From Catellatospora paridis (GTDB lineage: Bacteria; Actinomycetota; Actinomycetes; Mycobacteriales; Micromonosporaceae): 64,000 bases of DNA. A program made the translations under genes and the position numbers. The DNA is taken from NCBI RefSeq assembly GCF_009720365.1, contig NZ_ML769317.1, positions 136,313-200,312 on the forward strand, given 5' to 3'. The notes beneath the pieces were generated by a model. It had not been told where the DNA came from, searched no databases, and was given only the letters and a program-made list of their open reading frames with translations. Shown in pieces: positions 56,701 through 64,000 of the stretch; positions within the stretch are counted from its first letter, which is position 1, and each line of letters begins with the position of its first letter.

Positions 56701-59700
56701 TGACCTGCGGCACGCTGCCTTCCAGCGTGGATGAGGTGATCTCCGAGTCGCGGCTGTACTACGACGGTGCGAGCAGCATCTCGACCATGCCGGTGTTCGG
56801 GTCGGTGACCAAGACCGAGACGCTCAAGGACTGGACGTCGGGCACCGGAACGGTGTGGCAGGCAGTGTCCCAGGCTACGTTCGATGCCGCCGGTCGTCCG
56901 CTGACCTCGACCGACATCAAGGGCAACGTCGCCACCACGACCTACACCCCGAGCGTTGGCGGCCCCGTCACCGCGGTCAGCAGCAAGACCACGGCGGCCG
57001 GGACGACGCCCTACAACTGGGTGTCGACGACCAACGTGAACCCGTACTGGGGCTCGACGGTTTCGGCAACCGACCCCAACAGCAAGGTCACCACTGAAGT
57101 CGAGTACGACGCGCTCGGCCGCACCGCCAAGGTGTGGACTCTGGGCTGGGACAAGGCCGGCCACCCGAGCACGCCCTCGGCGAAATACACCTACATCCTG
57201 GCCCCCAACCGCGACAACTACCCGTACGTCACGTCGCAGATGCTCAACCCTGACGGCAACTACGTCACGTCGTACCAGATCCTCGACGGGCAGCTGCGCT
57301 CGCGGCAGACCCAGGCACCGGCTCTGGACGGCAGCGGCGCGCGCGTGGTGACCGATACGATCTACGACGAGTTCGGGCGGGGCGCGACCGGCTACGGCGC
57401 GCATGCGGAGCCGGGTGCTGCGGCGGGCACGCTGTGGTGGGAGCCGGAGTGGTCCGTGCCCGCCGTGTCCAAGACCGAGTTCGACCGGGCATCCCGGCCG
57501 ACAGCCGGTGTGTTCCTCGCCGGCGACGACGTGCAGAACCTGGTCGAGAAGTGGCGTACGGTCACGTCCTTCGAAGGCGACCAGACTTCGGTCACCCCAC
57601 CGGCTGGTGGCACTCCCACCACGACCGTGACCGATATCCAGGGCCGCACGGTCAAGCTGCGCCAGCACAACACTCCTGCTGGTGTCGGTGGTGGCTATCT
57701 GGAGACCCGCTTCGAGTTCAACCGCAAGGGCCAGCAGTATTTGACTGTCGACCCGGCCGGTAACGAGTGGCGCAACGTCTTTGACGTCCAGGGCCGTGTC
57801 ACCCAGACGGTCGATCCGGACAAGGGCACCGCGAGCACGGAGTACAACAACTACAGCCAGGTTGTCAAGACCACCGACGCCCGCGGCGAGGTGTTGTGGT
57901 ACGTCTACGACGGCCTCGGCCGTAAGAAGCAGGTCCGTGACGACTCCTCGACGGGTCCGCTGCGCACGGAGTTCAAGTACGACACGCTCTACAGCGGCCA
58001 GTCCGGGTTCCGCGGACAGCTGACCGAGTCCATCCGCTACGAACCGGCCGGATCGGCCAACGCCTACAAGTGGCAGGTGCGCCAGTTCGACACCCGCTAC
58101 CATCCGACCGGCGTCAACTACGTCATCCCCGCGGCGGAGGCCGGCCTCGACACCACCTACGTCTACAGCTACGACTACGCCGCCGCGACCGGCTCACCCA
58201 CGTCGATCAGCTACCCGGCCGGCGGGTCGCTGGTGACCGAGCAGCTCACCACCGACTACCACAGCGCCACCGGCCTGCCGATCGCATTGGACACCAGCCT
58301 GACCGGCTCCGCCGGCACCATGGCCACCACCAGCTACAACGCCTACGGCGAGCGCACCGGATCCATCTACAAGATGCCCGGCGGTGTCTACGCTCAGGAT
58401 GTCGCCTACCGTGACGAGGCAACCCGTCGGCTCACCCGCACCACCGTGCAGACCGAGACCGGCGCCGGCACCGTCTCCGACCGGGGCTACCTCTACGACA
58501 ACGCCGGCAACATCACCTCCATCACCGAGACACCCCAGGTCGGCACAGCAGAGACCCAGTGCTTCCGCTACGACGCACTTGTCAGGCTCACCACCGCATG
58601 GACCCCCAAGTCCGGCGTAGCCTGTGCCACCGATCCGACCGTGGCCAACCTCGGCGGCCCAGCCCGGTACTGGCAGGACTGGACCTTCAATACGAGCGGA
58701 TCCCGGCTGACCGAAACCAGCCACGCCGCCGCCGGCGACACCACCCGTAACTACACGATGCCCGTGGGCGGCAAGGACGTGGTGCGCCCGCACGCGGTCA
58801 CGCAGATGGACACGACCATCGGCTCGACCACGGTGGCCAGCAAGTACGGCTTCGACGCCACCGGCAACACCATCTGCCGCCCGTCCGGGACCACCGCCAA
58901 CGACTGCGGCACCAAGGCCGGCAGCCAGGAACTCGGCTGGGACGCCGAAGGCAAACTCGCCACCGTCAAGGTCGGCACCCAGACCGTCGAAACCAACATC
59001 TACGACGCCAACGGCGTCCGGCTCATCCGCCGCGACACCGCAGGTACCACCCTCTACCTCCCGGGCCAGGAGATCCGCCGGGAAGGAACCGTCAACACCG
59101 GCACCCGCTACTACAGCCTCGCCGGACAGATCTGCGCCAGCCGCAAGAACAGCTCAGCCATCGCCAACCTGACCTGGCTGTTCAACGACCACCAGGGGAC
59201 GCAGCAGCTCAGCGTCAACGCCGCGACCCAGGCCGTCACCACCCGCTACCAGAATCCGTACGGTGGAAACAGGCCCGGGACCAGCAACCCCACCTGGGTC
59301 AACCAGAAGGGTTTCGTCGGCGGCGACAACGACCCCACCGGCCTGACGAACGTGGGGGCACGCCAATACGACAGTGTTCTCGGCAGGTTCATCAGCGTCG
59401 ACCCCATGCTGGTGGCCAGCGACCCGGCTCAATACGACGCCTACCAGTACGCCGGAAACAACCCCATCGTCTACAGCGACCCCACCGGGCTCTGCCGTGA
59501 CGATCCAGGCACGCCTTGCGGCGACGGGCACCTGCACGACGGCAACGGACTCGACGGGAAAGCCAAGGACAACTCCCGCTGCAGCAACGCCGTCTGCGGA
59601 CCAGCCGGAGACCCGTGTGACGCGCAGTGTCACGCAAAGATCAGGCAGCAGGAGGAAGCTGACCGGAAGAGGCGCGAATGCCAAGCGGACTACTGGTGCC

Positions 59701-60434
59701 GGAATGCTGGGGTATGGGGCACAGTTGCTGGTATCGCCGCAGGTGCCCTGGTCGGCGGGGCCTGCCTGTTGGCAACAGGGGGTGCCGGGTCAATCGGCTG
59801 TGCCGCTCTGGGGGGTGCTGTCGGTGGAGCCGTCGACTCGCTTACCACTGACCTGCTAGATGCCGAGGACGACTCCGTTGGTGATGTCCTACTCGGTATG
59901 CTCGGCGGCGCGGCCGCGGGTGCTGCGGCTGGCGCCTTCTTGGCAGTGGCGCTGCCGGCTGCCGGAGCGGGCGCATTCGCACTCGCAGGCGGAGCGGGAC
60001 TCAAAACGTCGATGGGAGTCGCTGGTGCGTCCCTCCGCGCATCGGCAGGGGAGCTGGCAACGCCGCTGAAGGGCCTAGCCAGCGCCTTCACCAAACCGGC
60101 TGGAGGCTACACGAGCATTCTGTCGCCCGCGAACCTTAAACACATCCTTACTGGGGACTCAGTTTCCTCGGGTGGGCACGCTTGGCCTGGTAATCCCGGT
60201 AAGACCACATTCCCGTGGCACTGGTCAAATAAGAAGATTGCACACGCAGTATCCGATATCATTACAGATCCGGCCACTGCATGGGCAAATCAAACGGGTC
60301 GGCAGGGTGCCAGGCTTACCAATGCGGGTGATCCCGCGAAGTGGATAACGGAAACCGCACGATGGGGAGTCAATATCAAGGTCATTTGGCAGCCGGCGAT
60401 AGGCAACGCGCCTTCGGCCTTCCCGCCGAGATGA
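53769..60434 (+). CDS. secreted RHS-repeat polymorphic toxin with C-terminal EndoU nuclease
   Basis: 2221 residues from ATG 53769 (GGAAGGAAA upstream). A signal peptide ends near APAYA. The N-terminal region (SWSYPLRMPPATGPAPSIGL) precedes many YD/RHS repeats, ending with the RHS core GRFISVDPMLVASDPAQYDAY and NPIVYSDPTGL near residue 1905. A glycine-rich hydrophobic pretoxin stretch follows. From about residue 2112 is the toxin: LKHILTGDS, GGHAWPGNPGKTTFPWHWS, AHAVSDIITDP, NIKVIWQP, which match bacterial EndoU RNases of CdiA/RHS toxins. This tip is richer in A and T than the rest. The overlapping gene downstream should be the immunity gene. Confidence 0.9.
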   Translation: MLSARSVIDLRRPRPRWGRMSLVVSLTAALAGSLLSAAPAYAEPSLPPLKPQLEKLDNVGGPVAGRGWSQNRVKYEPAPTPVWPKAGTEHVVLDAAAAARSADSRGTRAGALPVWAQRGTGAAGSRLSGLDVTVVDRAKLPAQWRDGLAMRVSAPKDTSTGTAKIAVDYSGFRYAVGGNWASRLRLWQVPDCALTTPDMPSCRSVPLRTSNDLTAGVASAEVAVEHIKAPTTPQTKAQLAGDASVPTAQGSMIMLAAAASGSDGDFGATSMAASSTWSAGGSSGDFSWSYPLRMPPATGPAPSIGLVYSSSAVDGRSEVSNNQPSWIGEGFEYSAGYIERRYVPCSEDMKKSPNNTLKTADQCWRSDNATMSLNGRGGELIYDSVKGWHSRSEDGSVIEKIAGGAGTNGDDNGEYWKVTTTDGTQYFFGRHNLPGETEKTYSTLTVPVFGNHTGEPCHQSTYAASDCVQAWRWNLDYVVDVRGNTMSYWYGKETNKYARNMTDSDDVTYDRASYLKRIDYGTYDRTVAEHGVLERSVTPYAQVLFETDMRCFSSCGTETAPTTANWKDTPWDQECKASATSCPQQYSPTFWTTKRLKTVTTQVWDTTKATPAWQPVESWTLSHTFAATADSTHTGLWLDKIDHSGLVGTPVAMPPVTFEAVSLPNRVLTEHGTTDNWLRIANIITETGSKIHVDYSATECTSSNLPASAHTNTKRCYPVLVPDRNDPSGDTLVEEWWHKHRVEHVTENDVQLADGHQAEAKHTYYTYVGAPAWHYADDDGLSKPERKTWAQWRGYAKVETRVGNDPATQSLAVTTFMRGMHGDKASPSGGTRTVTVAASLGSETVYDEDQFAGQVREQIVYNGVNTKPVSKTVNVPWRSNPIVSRTINGDTVEARFTRTMTTYSATALGVDGARGWRTTRGQRDYDHTYGTLNWSQDDGDITVTGDENCTTYSYNRNTAPTGSKNLTQTIKQTTTTALTCGTLPSSVDEVISESRLYYDGASSISTMPVFGSVTKTETLKDWTSGTGTVWQAVSQATFDAAGRPLTSTDIKGNVATTTYTPSVGGPVTAVSSKTTAAGTTPYNWVSTTNVNPYWGSTVSATDPNSKVTTEVEYDALGRTAKVWTLGWDKAGHPSTPSAKYTYILAPNRDNYPYVTSQMLNPDGNYVTSYQILDGQLRSRQTQAPALDGSGARVVTDTIYDEFGRGATGYGAHAEPGAAAGTLWWEPEWSVPAVSKTEFDRASRPTAGVFLAGDDVQNLVEKWRTVTSFEGDQTSVTPPAGGTPTTTVTDIQGRTVKLRQHNTPAGVGGGYLETRFEFNRKGQQYLTVDPAGNEWRNVFDVQGRVTQTVDPDKGTASTEYNNYSQVVKTTDARGEVLWYVYDGLGRKKQVRDDSSTGPLRTEFKYDTLYSGQSGFRGQLTESIRYEPAGSANAYKWQVRQFDTRYHPTGVNYVIPAAEAGLDTTYVYSYDYAAATGSPTSISYPAGGSLVTEQLTTDYHSATGLPIALDTSLTGSAGTMATTSYNAYGERTGSIYKMPGGVYAQDVAYRDEATRRLTRTTVQTETGAGTVSDRGYLYDNAGNITSITETPQVGTAETQCFRYDALVRLTTAWTPKSGVACATDPTVANLGGPARYWQDWTFNTSGSRLTETSHAAAGDTTRNYTMPVGGKDVVRPHAVTQMDTTIGSTTVASKYGFDATGNTICRPSGTTANDCGTKAGSQELGWDAEGKLATVKVGTQTVETNIYDANGVRLIRRDTAGTTLYLPGQEIRREGTVNTGTRYYSLAGQICASRKNSSAIANLTWLFNDHQGTQQLSVNAATQAVTTRYQNPYGGNRPGTSNPTWVNQKGFVGGDNDPTGLTNVGARQYDSVLGRFISVDPMLVASDPAQYDAYQYAGNNPIVYSDPTGLCRDDPGTPCGDGHLHDGNGLDGKAKDNSRCSNAVCGPAGDPCDAQCHAKIRQQEEADRKRRECQADYWCRNAGVWGTVAGIAAGALVGGACLLATGGAGSIGCAALGGAVGGAVDSLTTDLLDAEDDSVGDVLLGMLGGAAAGAAAGAFLAVALPAAGAGAFALAGGAGLKTSMGVAGASLRASAGELATPLKGLASAFTKPAGGYTSILSPANLKHILTGDSVSSGGHAWPGNPGKTTFPWHWSNKKIAHAVSDIITDPATAWANQTGRQGARLTNAGDPAKWITETARWGVNIKVIWQPAIGNAPSAFPPR

Positions 60435-60718
60435 GGTCTCACGTGAGCTATGTGGAGTTGCGTCGGGAGGCTGATGGCATTGCGCTTGCCCTCAACGAAC
60501 TGCTTGCGGCGCCTCCATCTGGAGACGTGGCTCCGGTCGATCCGGAAGACTTTCGCCAGATGGTTTGGGTCGGTGAGGCAAAACTCGGCACCGAAACGCT
60601 CTGTGAGCAGTTGGAGGAAAACGACGTCCACTTGCCGCCAGACATAGCTGCTCGAATTAAGCAGTTCGGTCTACGGGTAGGGGCAGATCCGCAGTACCTC
60701 GAGCGGATCCGTTCCTAA
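60431..60718 (+). CDS. candidate immunity protein for the EndoU toxin
   Basis: 95 residues. ATG 60431 overlaps the toxin stop (ATGA); GTG 60443 with GAGG six bases upstream gives a protein of 91. Content: VELRREADGIALALNELLA, FRQMVWVGEAKLGTETLCEQL, PPDIAARIKQFGLRVG. Acidic, no signal peptide, so it stays in the cytoplasm. I do not recognise an immunity family. Position, size and AT-richer composition like that of the toxin tip support the role. Confidence 0.7.
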   Translation: MRSHVSYVELRREADGIALALNELLAAPPSGDVAPVDPEDFRQMVWVGEAKLGTETLCEQLEENDVHLPPDIAARIKQFGLRVGADPQYLERIRS

Positions 60719-60748
60719 TTCTGCAGAATCTAGGTTTAGCAACGAACG

Positions 60749-60790
60749 CGTGGGCTGGGCGGTCGTCAACCACCGACCGCCCAGCCCACG
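60749..60790. terminator. 17-bp perfect hairpin after the immunity gene
   Basis: Arms 60749-60765 and 60774-60790 pair perfectly over 17 bp around an eight-base loop, 30 bp beyond the immunity gene stop. Confidence 0.75.
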
Positions 60791-61049
60791 TATTGGGAAG
60801 GCAAAGTAATGGGGCTTTCGTGACTAACGATCTTGCGCGCAATAGCTGAGGATAGTGCCTTGCGCCCAGATCGCACCTCCTCTTTGGATTTCGCGTCGCT
60901 GGGCTTGCGGTGCTTTCAGGAGATCGCCGGGCATGGGTGCTGTCCGCCCACGTAGGATCAACGAGTCATCGGCGCGACATTGGCTGCCGCCCGGCATGGT
61001 GATCATGGAAGTGGCAGGTCACCAGACATCGTGATCATGTACTTAGGGT

Positions 61050-61217
61050 TCATGTAGCCCCGATCAAACACCAACGGTGCGTGCCAAGATCGACTATGGC
61101 ACGCACCGTTGGTGTTCGATCGTCATAGATCAGCCTGGGCCGTAGGCGTCGGTACAGGTCGAGCTTCTGCTTAGGCTCGACGTCAGCCAGGTCTCGGGCG
61201 ATGTCGCCCACTCGGCG
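61050..61217 (-). pseudogene. possible serine-recombinase C-terminal remnant
   Basis: VGDIARDLADVEPKQKLDLY, then RRLRPRLIYDDRTPTVRAIVD and HRWCLIG resemble the C-terminal tail of large serine recombinases (L..ADPADKAEIYRQLGLRLTYHP type). Upstream frames on the same strand (MTEVRRTLADHRHCVMFDQV) are broken. Only this short piece is readable, so the identity is tentative. Confidence 0.4.
61061..61122. repeat. 26-bp near-perfect inverted repeat
   Basis: Arms 61061-61086 and 61097-61122 pair over 26 bp with one mismatch around a ten-base loop. It overlaps the 3' end of the recombinase remnant. It could be a terminator or the end of a mobile element. Confidence 0.65.
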
Positions 61218-61446
61218 GCCAACGAGCGGTCCGGGCGCCGTGGCGACCTTGTTGGTACGAGCCGTCCTGCGGCGTCGACCTGGTCGAACATGACGCAGTG
61301 ACGATGATCTGCGAGGGTGCGCCTGACCTCGGTCATTCGTGACAGGACCGCGGTGACCGACGATCAACGGCTCATCTGGTCGGGGCAATTCACCTAGCGA
61401 CATCTGAGTACGGATGCTCATGCCTGGTCGGCCCGCGGGGACGAGC

Positions 61447-62400
61447 ATGAGACCCATGAACGGGTTCTACATCGGATCGTTTGCCCATGCTCTGGGCGCG
61501 CAGAAGCGGCACCTACGGGAGTCGGCCGAGGCGGGACTGCTCCGGTCGGCTCCACAGGACCTGGAGGCGGCCGGTTTTCGCTGGCACCACGTCTGCGAAC
61601 CGGAAGACACGGCGTATGACCTGGCACGTGCGGCGGTCGCGCAGATCGCGGCCCGCGGCGACCTCGCCGACGTCGACGCGATCGTCTACGCCACGTGCCT
61701 GCCCGACGGGCAGACCGGGTCCGGTCCGGTCCGCGACGTGAAGGACCTGATGGACTTCCCGGCCGGCCGGCTGCAGGCCGAGTTCGGCATGTCCCGGGCG
61801 ATCGTGGTCGGGCTGCATCAGCAGGCCTGCACCGGCGTGCTCGGGGCGCTGCGGGTGGCGGGCGCGCTACTGGCGACCGAGCCGGGCTGGCGCCGGGTGT
61901 TGTGCGTGACCGCCGACCGGTTTCCCGCCGGCGCCTGGTACGAGCAGGCGTACAACCTGATCTCGGACGGGGCCGCGGCCTGCGTGGTCGGCCGGGACCC
62001 GGACGTGTGCCGCCTGCTGACCGTGCACCAGATCACCAACGGCGGCCTCGGCCGGGCCGACGACGACGAGACCGTCGGCACCTACTTCGCCTACACCCAC
62101 CGGCTGGTCCGGGAGGCCGCGGCCCGCGCCGGGCTGGCCCCCGCCGAGCTGGACTGGGTCGTCACCCAGAACATGCACGACAAGGCGTGGCAGATCCTCG
62201 CCCGGCTGCTGGAGCTCGACCACGCCCGGGTCTGGGCCCCGACCCTGGCCGACGTCGGGCACGTCATCTCGGCCGACGCCGTGGTCAACCTGTCGGCGCT
62301 GCTCGACTCGGGGCAGGTACGGCCAGGGCAGCGGATCGCGGTGCCGGTGGCCGGTTTCGGGCTCAACTGGCAGTGCGCGGTGCTGGAGGTTGCCCGATGA
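61447..62400 (+). CDS. KAS III-like ketoacyl synthase
   Basis: 317 residues from ATG 61447 (ATG 61456 is possible). Thiolase-fold features: DLARAAVAQIAARG, GLHQQACTGVLGALRVAGALL with catalytic Cys128, ISDGAAACVVG, WVVTQNMHDKAWQ where FabH has the HQAN motif, and PTLADVGHVISADAVVNL with GH..SA. The His and Asn equivalents are shifted (NMH, VGHV), so the chemistry may be transfer rather than normal condensation. It overlaps the AurF-like gene by ATGA and heads the second biosynthetic operon. Confidence 0.85.
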   Translation: MRPMNGFYIGSFAHALGAQKRHLRESAEAGLLRSAPQDLEAAGFRWHHVCEPEDTAYDLARAAVAQIAARGDLADVDAIVYATCLPDGQTGSGPVRDVKDLMDFPAGRLQAEFGMSRAIVVGLHQQACTGVLGALRVAGALLATEPGWRRVLCVTADRFPAGAWYEQAYNLISDGAAACVVGRDPDVCRLLTVHQITNGGLGRADDDETVGTYFAYTHRLVREAAARAGLAPAELDWVVTQNMHDKAWQILARLLELDHARVWAPTLADVGHVISADAVVNLSALLDSGQVRPGQRIAVPVAGFGLNWQCAVLEVAR

Positions 62401-63278
62401 GCGCCCTGGCGACCGCCCTGGCGCAGGTGTCGCAGACCACGGACCGGCTCAGCCGGCTGTCGGTGCGGGCGCACCAGAACCCGTACACCCTGGTCGACTG
62501 GCCATCCGCGGTGGACCCGGAGCGGGACTGGTTCAGCACCCCGGAGTACGTGAGCCTGCACGGCACGGCCGTGTGGGCGGGCCTGGACGACAGCGCCCGC
62601 CGCCGGGTCGCCTTCCACGAGGCCGCAGGCTTCTACAGCCTCAACATCCACGGGGAGAAGACGCTGATCCAGGGCCTGGCGGCACGGCTCTACCGCAGCG
62701 ACCTGGCCGGTTCGGCGGGCTACCTGCACCATTTCCTGGACGAGGAGAACAAGCACAGCGTCTACTTCGGCGGCTTCTGCACCCGGTACGCGCGGGTCCA
62801 CCGCAGCCGTCAGGCGCCGTGGCGCACCGACCGGCCGCGTGACGTCGACGACTTCCTGTTCTTCGCCAAGACGCTGATATTCGAGGAGATCGTGGACCAC
62901 TACAACCGGGTCCAGGCCCGCGACGCGCGGCTGCACCCGCTGGCCCGTTTCATCAACGACAACCACCACCGCGAGGAGGCCCGGCACCTGGTGTTCGGCC
63001 GCCGCCTCGTGACGGAGCTGTGGCAGGCGGCGGACTGGGATCAGCCGACCGCCGCCGAGATCCGCGACGACCTCGCCCGGTTCGTGACCGCCACCTGGCG
63101 CGAGTACTACCACCCTGACGTGTACGCCGACGCCGGGCTCGGCGACCCGTGGGAGCTGGCAGAGGCGGCCTGGTCCGCGCCCGACCAGCGCACCCACCGG
63201 CGCCAGGTGTCGGCCGACTGCCTGCGGTTCCTGGCGGTGGCGGGCATCCTGACCGAGGAGCCGGCCGATGCGTTCTGA
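62397..63278 (+). CDS. AurF-like di-iron oxygenase
   Basis: 293 residues. Iron-binding ExxH units are visible: EENKHS (Glu117, His120), FEEIVDHY (Glu164, His168 region) and HHREEARHL (Glu194, His197), with Glu75 in AFHEAAGFYS as another ligand, as in AurF/CmlI N-oxygenases. These enzymes use O2 to oxidise an amine to hydroxylamine or nitro. Here, next to a carrier protein and an aminoacyl-carrier ligase, the substrate is likely a carrier-bound amino acid. Confidence 0.82.
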   Translation: MSALATALAQVSQTTDRLSRLSVRAHQNPYTLVDWPSAVDPERDWFSTPEYVSLHGTAVWAGLDDSARRRVAFHEAAGFYSLNIHGEKTLIQGLAARLYRSDLAGSAGYLHHFLDEENKHSVYFGGFCTRYARVHRSRQAPWRTDRPRDVDDFLFFAKTLIFEEIVDHYNRVQARDARLHPLARFINDNHHREEARHLVFGRRLVTELWQAADWDQPTAAEIRDDLARFVTATWREYYHPDVYADAGLGDPWELAEAAWSAPDQRTHRRQVSADCLRFLAVAGILTEEPADAF

Positions 63279-63513
63279 GGCCGAGATCCGCGAACAGCTG
63301 CGAACGTTCGTACGGCACCACGCCGGGGGAGTCGACATCACCGACGACACGGAGCTGTTCACGCTGCGGGTGCTGCGTTCGGTACACCTGCCCGAGCTGA
63401 TCATCCTGCTCGAACGGCTGCGCGGCGCACCCATCGACGTGGAGCAGCTGCGCATCGGCGACTTCGACGGCATCGACGCCATGATGGCCCGCTTCGGGGC
63501 GGTGCAGCCGTGA
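63268..63513 (+). CDS. acyl/aminoacyl carrier protein
   Basis: 81 residues, ACP fold. LRVLRSVHLPELIILLERL aligns with the phosphopantetheine site, where the usual D-S-L/V is R-S-V, so the Ser is kept but the Asp before it is Arg. LFTLRVLRS follows the L-F-x-L-x-V/L-D-S pattern. It overlaps the AurF-like gene by 11 bp; the ligase gene starts four bases before its end (GTGA). Confidence 0.8.
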   Translation: MRSEAEIREQLRTFVRHHAGGVDITDDTELFTLRVLRSVHLPELIILLERLRGAPIDVEQLRIGDFDGIDAMMARFGAVQP

Positions 63514-64000
63514 CCGGGCCGGCCGACCTGGCCCGGATCGGGCTGCGCTGGGACCCCAGCGGCCAGGCCGGGCTGACCGGGCCGCTGCTGGCGCTCGCCA
63601 ACGACTGCGACCGCGCCTTCCAGACCATCGCGAGCCGGTGGCGTTCACGCGAGGAGGCGTACCCGGCGACGCTGCCCGCCTCGTCCCTGCACGGGCACCT
63701 GCGGTCGTTCCCGCACCAGGTCACGTTCGCGACGACACTCGACCCCGCCGACGCCAACCTGGGCGAGTTCACCGACGGGCCGGTCGTGGACAGGACCGGG
63801 GCGGTCGCGTTGACCCGCACGGCACCGGTCACCGCAGTGCTCACCCCAGCGGCCTGCCACCACGTCTACCACGCCCACCAAGGGGAGCAATTGCCGACAG
63901 CCGTCCACGTGACCACCCGCAACACCTGCTTCCGGCGGGAGTCGAGCTACGAGCCGCTGCGCCGCCAGTGGACCTTCGCCATGAGGGAGATCGTGTGCCT
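63510..64000 (+). CDS. class II aaRS-like amino acid:[carrier protein] ligase, N-terminal part
   Basis: 164 residues from GTG 63510 to the window edge. PAACHHVYHAHQGEQLP, then NTCFRRESSYEPLRRQWTFAM and REIVCL match motif 2 of SerRS-like amino acid:[carrier protein] ligases (FRxE...F-x-M/R-REIV). These enzymes activate an amino acid with ATP and load it on a stand-alone carrier protein instead of tRNA. The GTGA overlap with the carrier gene gives the partner. The start overlaps, so the operon continues past the edge. Confidence 0.82.
   Translation, partial: MTGPADLARIGLRWDPSGQAGLTGPLLALANDCDRAFQTIASRWRSREEAYPATLPASSLHGHLRSFPHQVTFATTLDPADANLGEFTDGPVVDRTGAVALTRTAPVTAVLTPAACHHVYHAHQGEQLPTAVHVTTRNTCFRRESSYEPLRRQWTFAMREIVC

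Larger units (their letters stand above)
60791..61446. other. intergenic region with remnants
   Basis: About 650 bp without an intact gene. It holds a recombinase-like remnant (61050-61217) and a long hairpin (61061-61122), and it ends with the promoter region of the KAS III gene at 61447. Confidence 0.4.

Noticed and set aside
54546-58103. Very long open frame on the minus strand (about 1185 codons)
   Set aside because: It is antisense to the RHS gene, has no recognisable domain, and reflects GC-rich codon third positions. The plus-strand frame is clearly coding.
1-64000. CRISPR array or rRNA
   Set aside because: No regularly spaced direct repeats and no rRNA-like stretch was seen by eye on either strand.

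Overview
The window is high-GC DNA with ATGA/GTGA/TTGA gene overlaps, GTG and TTG starts, and gene families typical of filamentous actinomycetes (SigE-type sigma factor, FxSxx-COOH peptide system, large secreted RHS protein, Tat-exported amidase). This points to an actinomycete, plausibly Micromonosporaceae. The genus is inference. No rRNA, tRNA or CRISPR array was seen.

Positions 1-26241: a biosynthetic gene cluster built around an amino-group carrier protein (LysW). It holds LysX (cut by the left edge), LysW, LysZ and LysY, a split transketolase, two PLP aminotransferases (DegT and class III), a sulfotransferase directly upstream of two overlapping unfamiliar genes, an ATP-grasp ligase, a membrane di-iron desaturase/hydroxylase, a short acyl-chain module (ACP, KS, Cys-less KS-like, enoyl-CoA hydratase), an alpha/beta hydrolase, an MFS exporter and a coupled phosphotransferase/GNAT pair that may give self-resistance. 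This set matches the logic known for azabicyclic/aziridine metabolites of the vazabitide/azinomycin/ficellomycin type: glutamate on LysW is activated, reduced, extended by two carbons, aminated, sulfated and ring-closed by sulfate elimination. A caspase-fold protein with a zinc ribbon next to lysW is unexplained and may be new.

Positions 26242-33720: a low-gene-density, transposon-scarred segment. An IS630-type transposase gene is split by an ISL3-type element (29111-31119) with an 8-bp target duplication. That element carries an extra passenger gene. A second broken ISL3 copy (32265-33719) lies in opposite orientation, with further fragments between. A small SH3-like secreted protein and a DUF4265-like protein survive here.

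Positions 33868-43951: a regulated-conflict/RiPP island. It holds a CHAT protease fused to RCC1 repeats, an EAD-NB-ARC-TPR protein (FxsT type), an HExxH protein, an FxsB-type radical SAM enzyme, and an FxsA-type precursor whose C-terminus reads YASTI instead of FxSxx.

Positions 44102-52829: housekeeping and accessory genes. These are a GNAT, a RICIN-metallopeptidase, two VOC-related proteins, a thiamine-binding protein, a Tat amidase, a dioxygenase-HD fusion resembling TmpA-TmpB, and a sigma factor with a WD40-like membrane partner.

Positions 53182-61220: a LamG remnant, a 2221-residue secreted RHS protein ending in an EndoU-type nuclease toxin, an overlapping candidate immunity gene, and a recombinase remnant.

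Positions 61447-64000: the left end of a second biosynthetic cluster (KAS III, AurF-like di-iron oxygenase, carrier protein, class II aaRS-like aminoacyl-carrier ligase), cut by the window edge.
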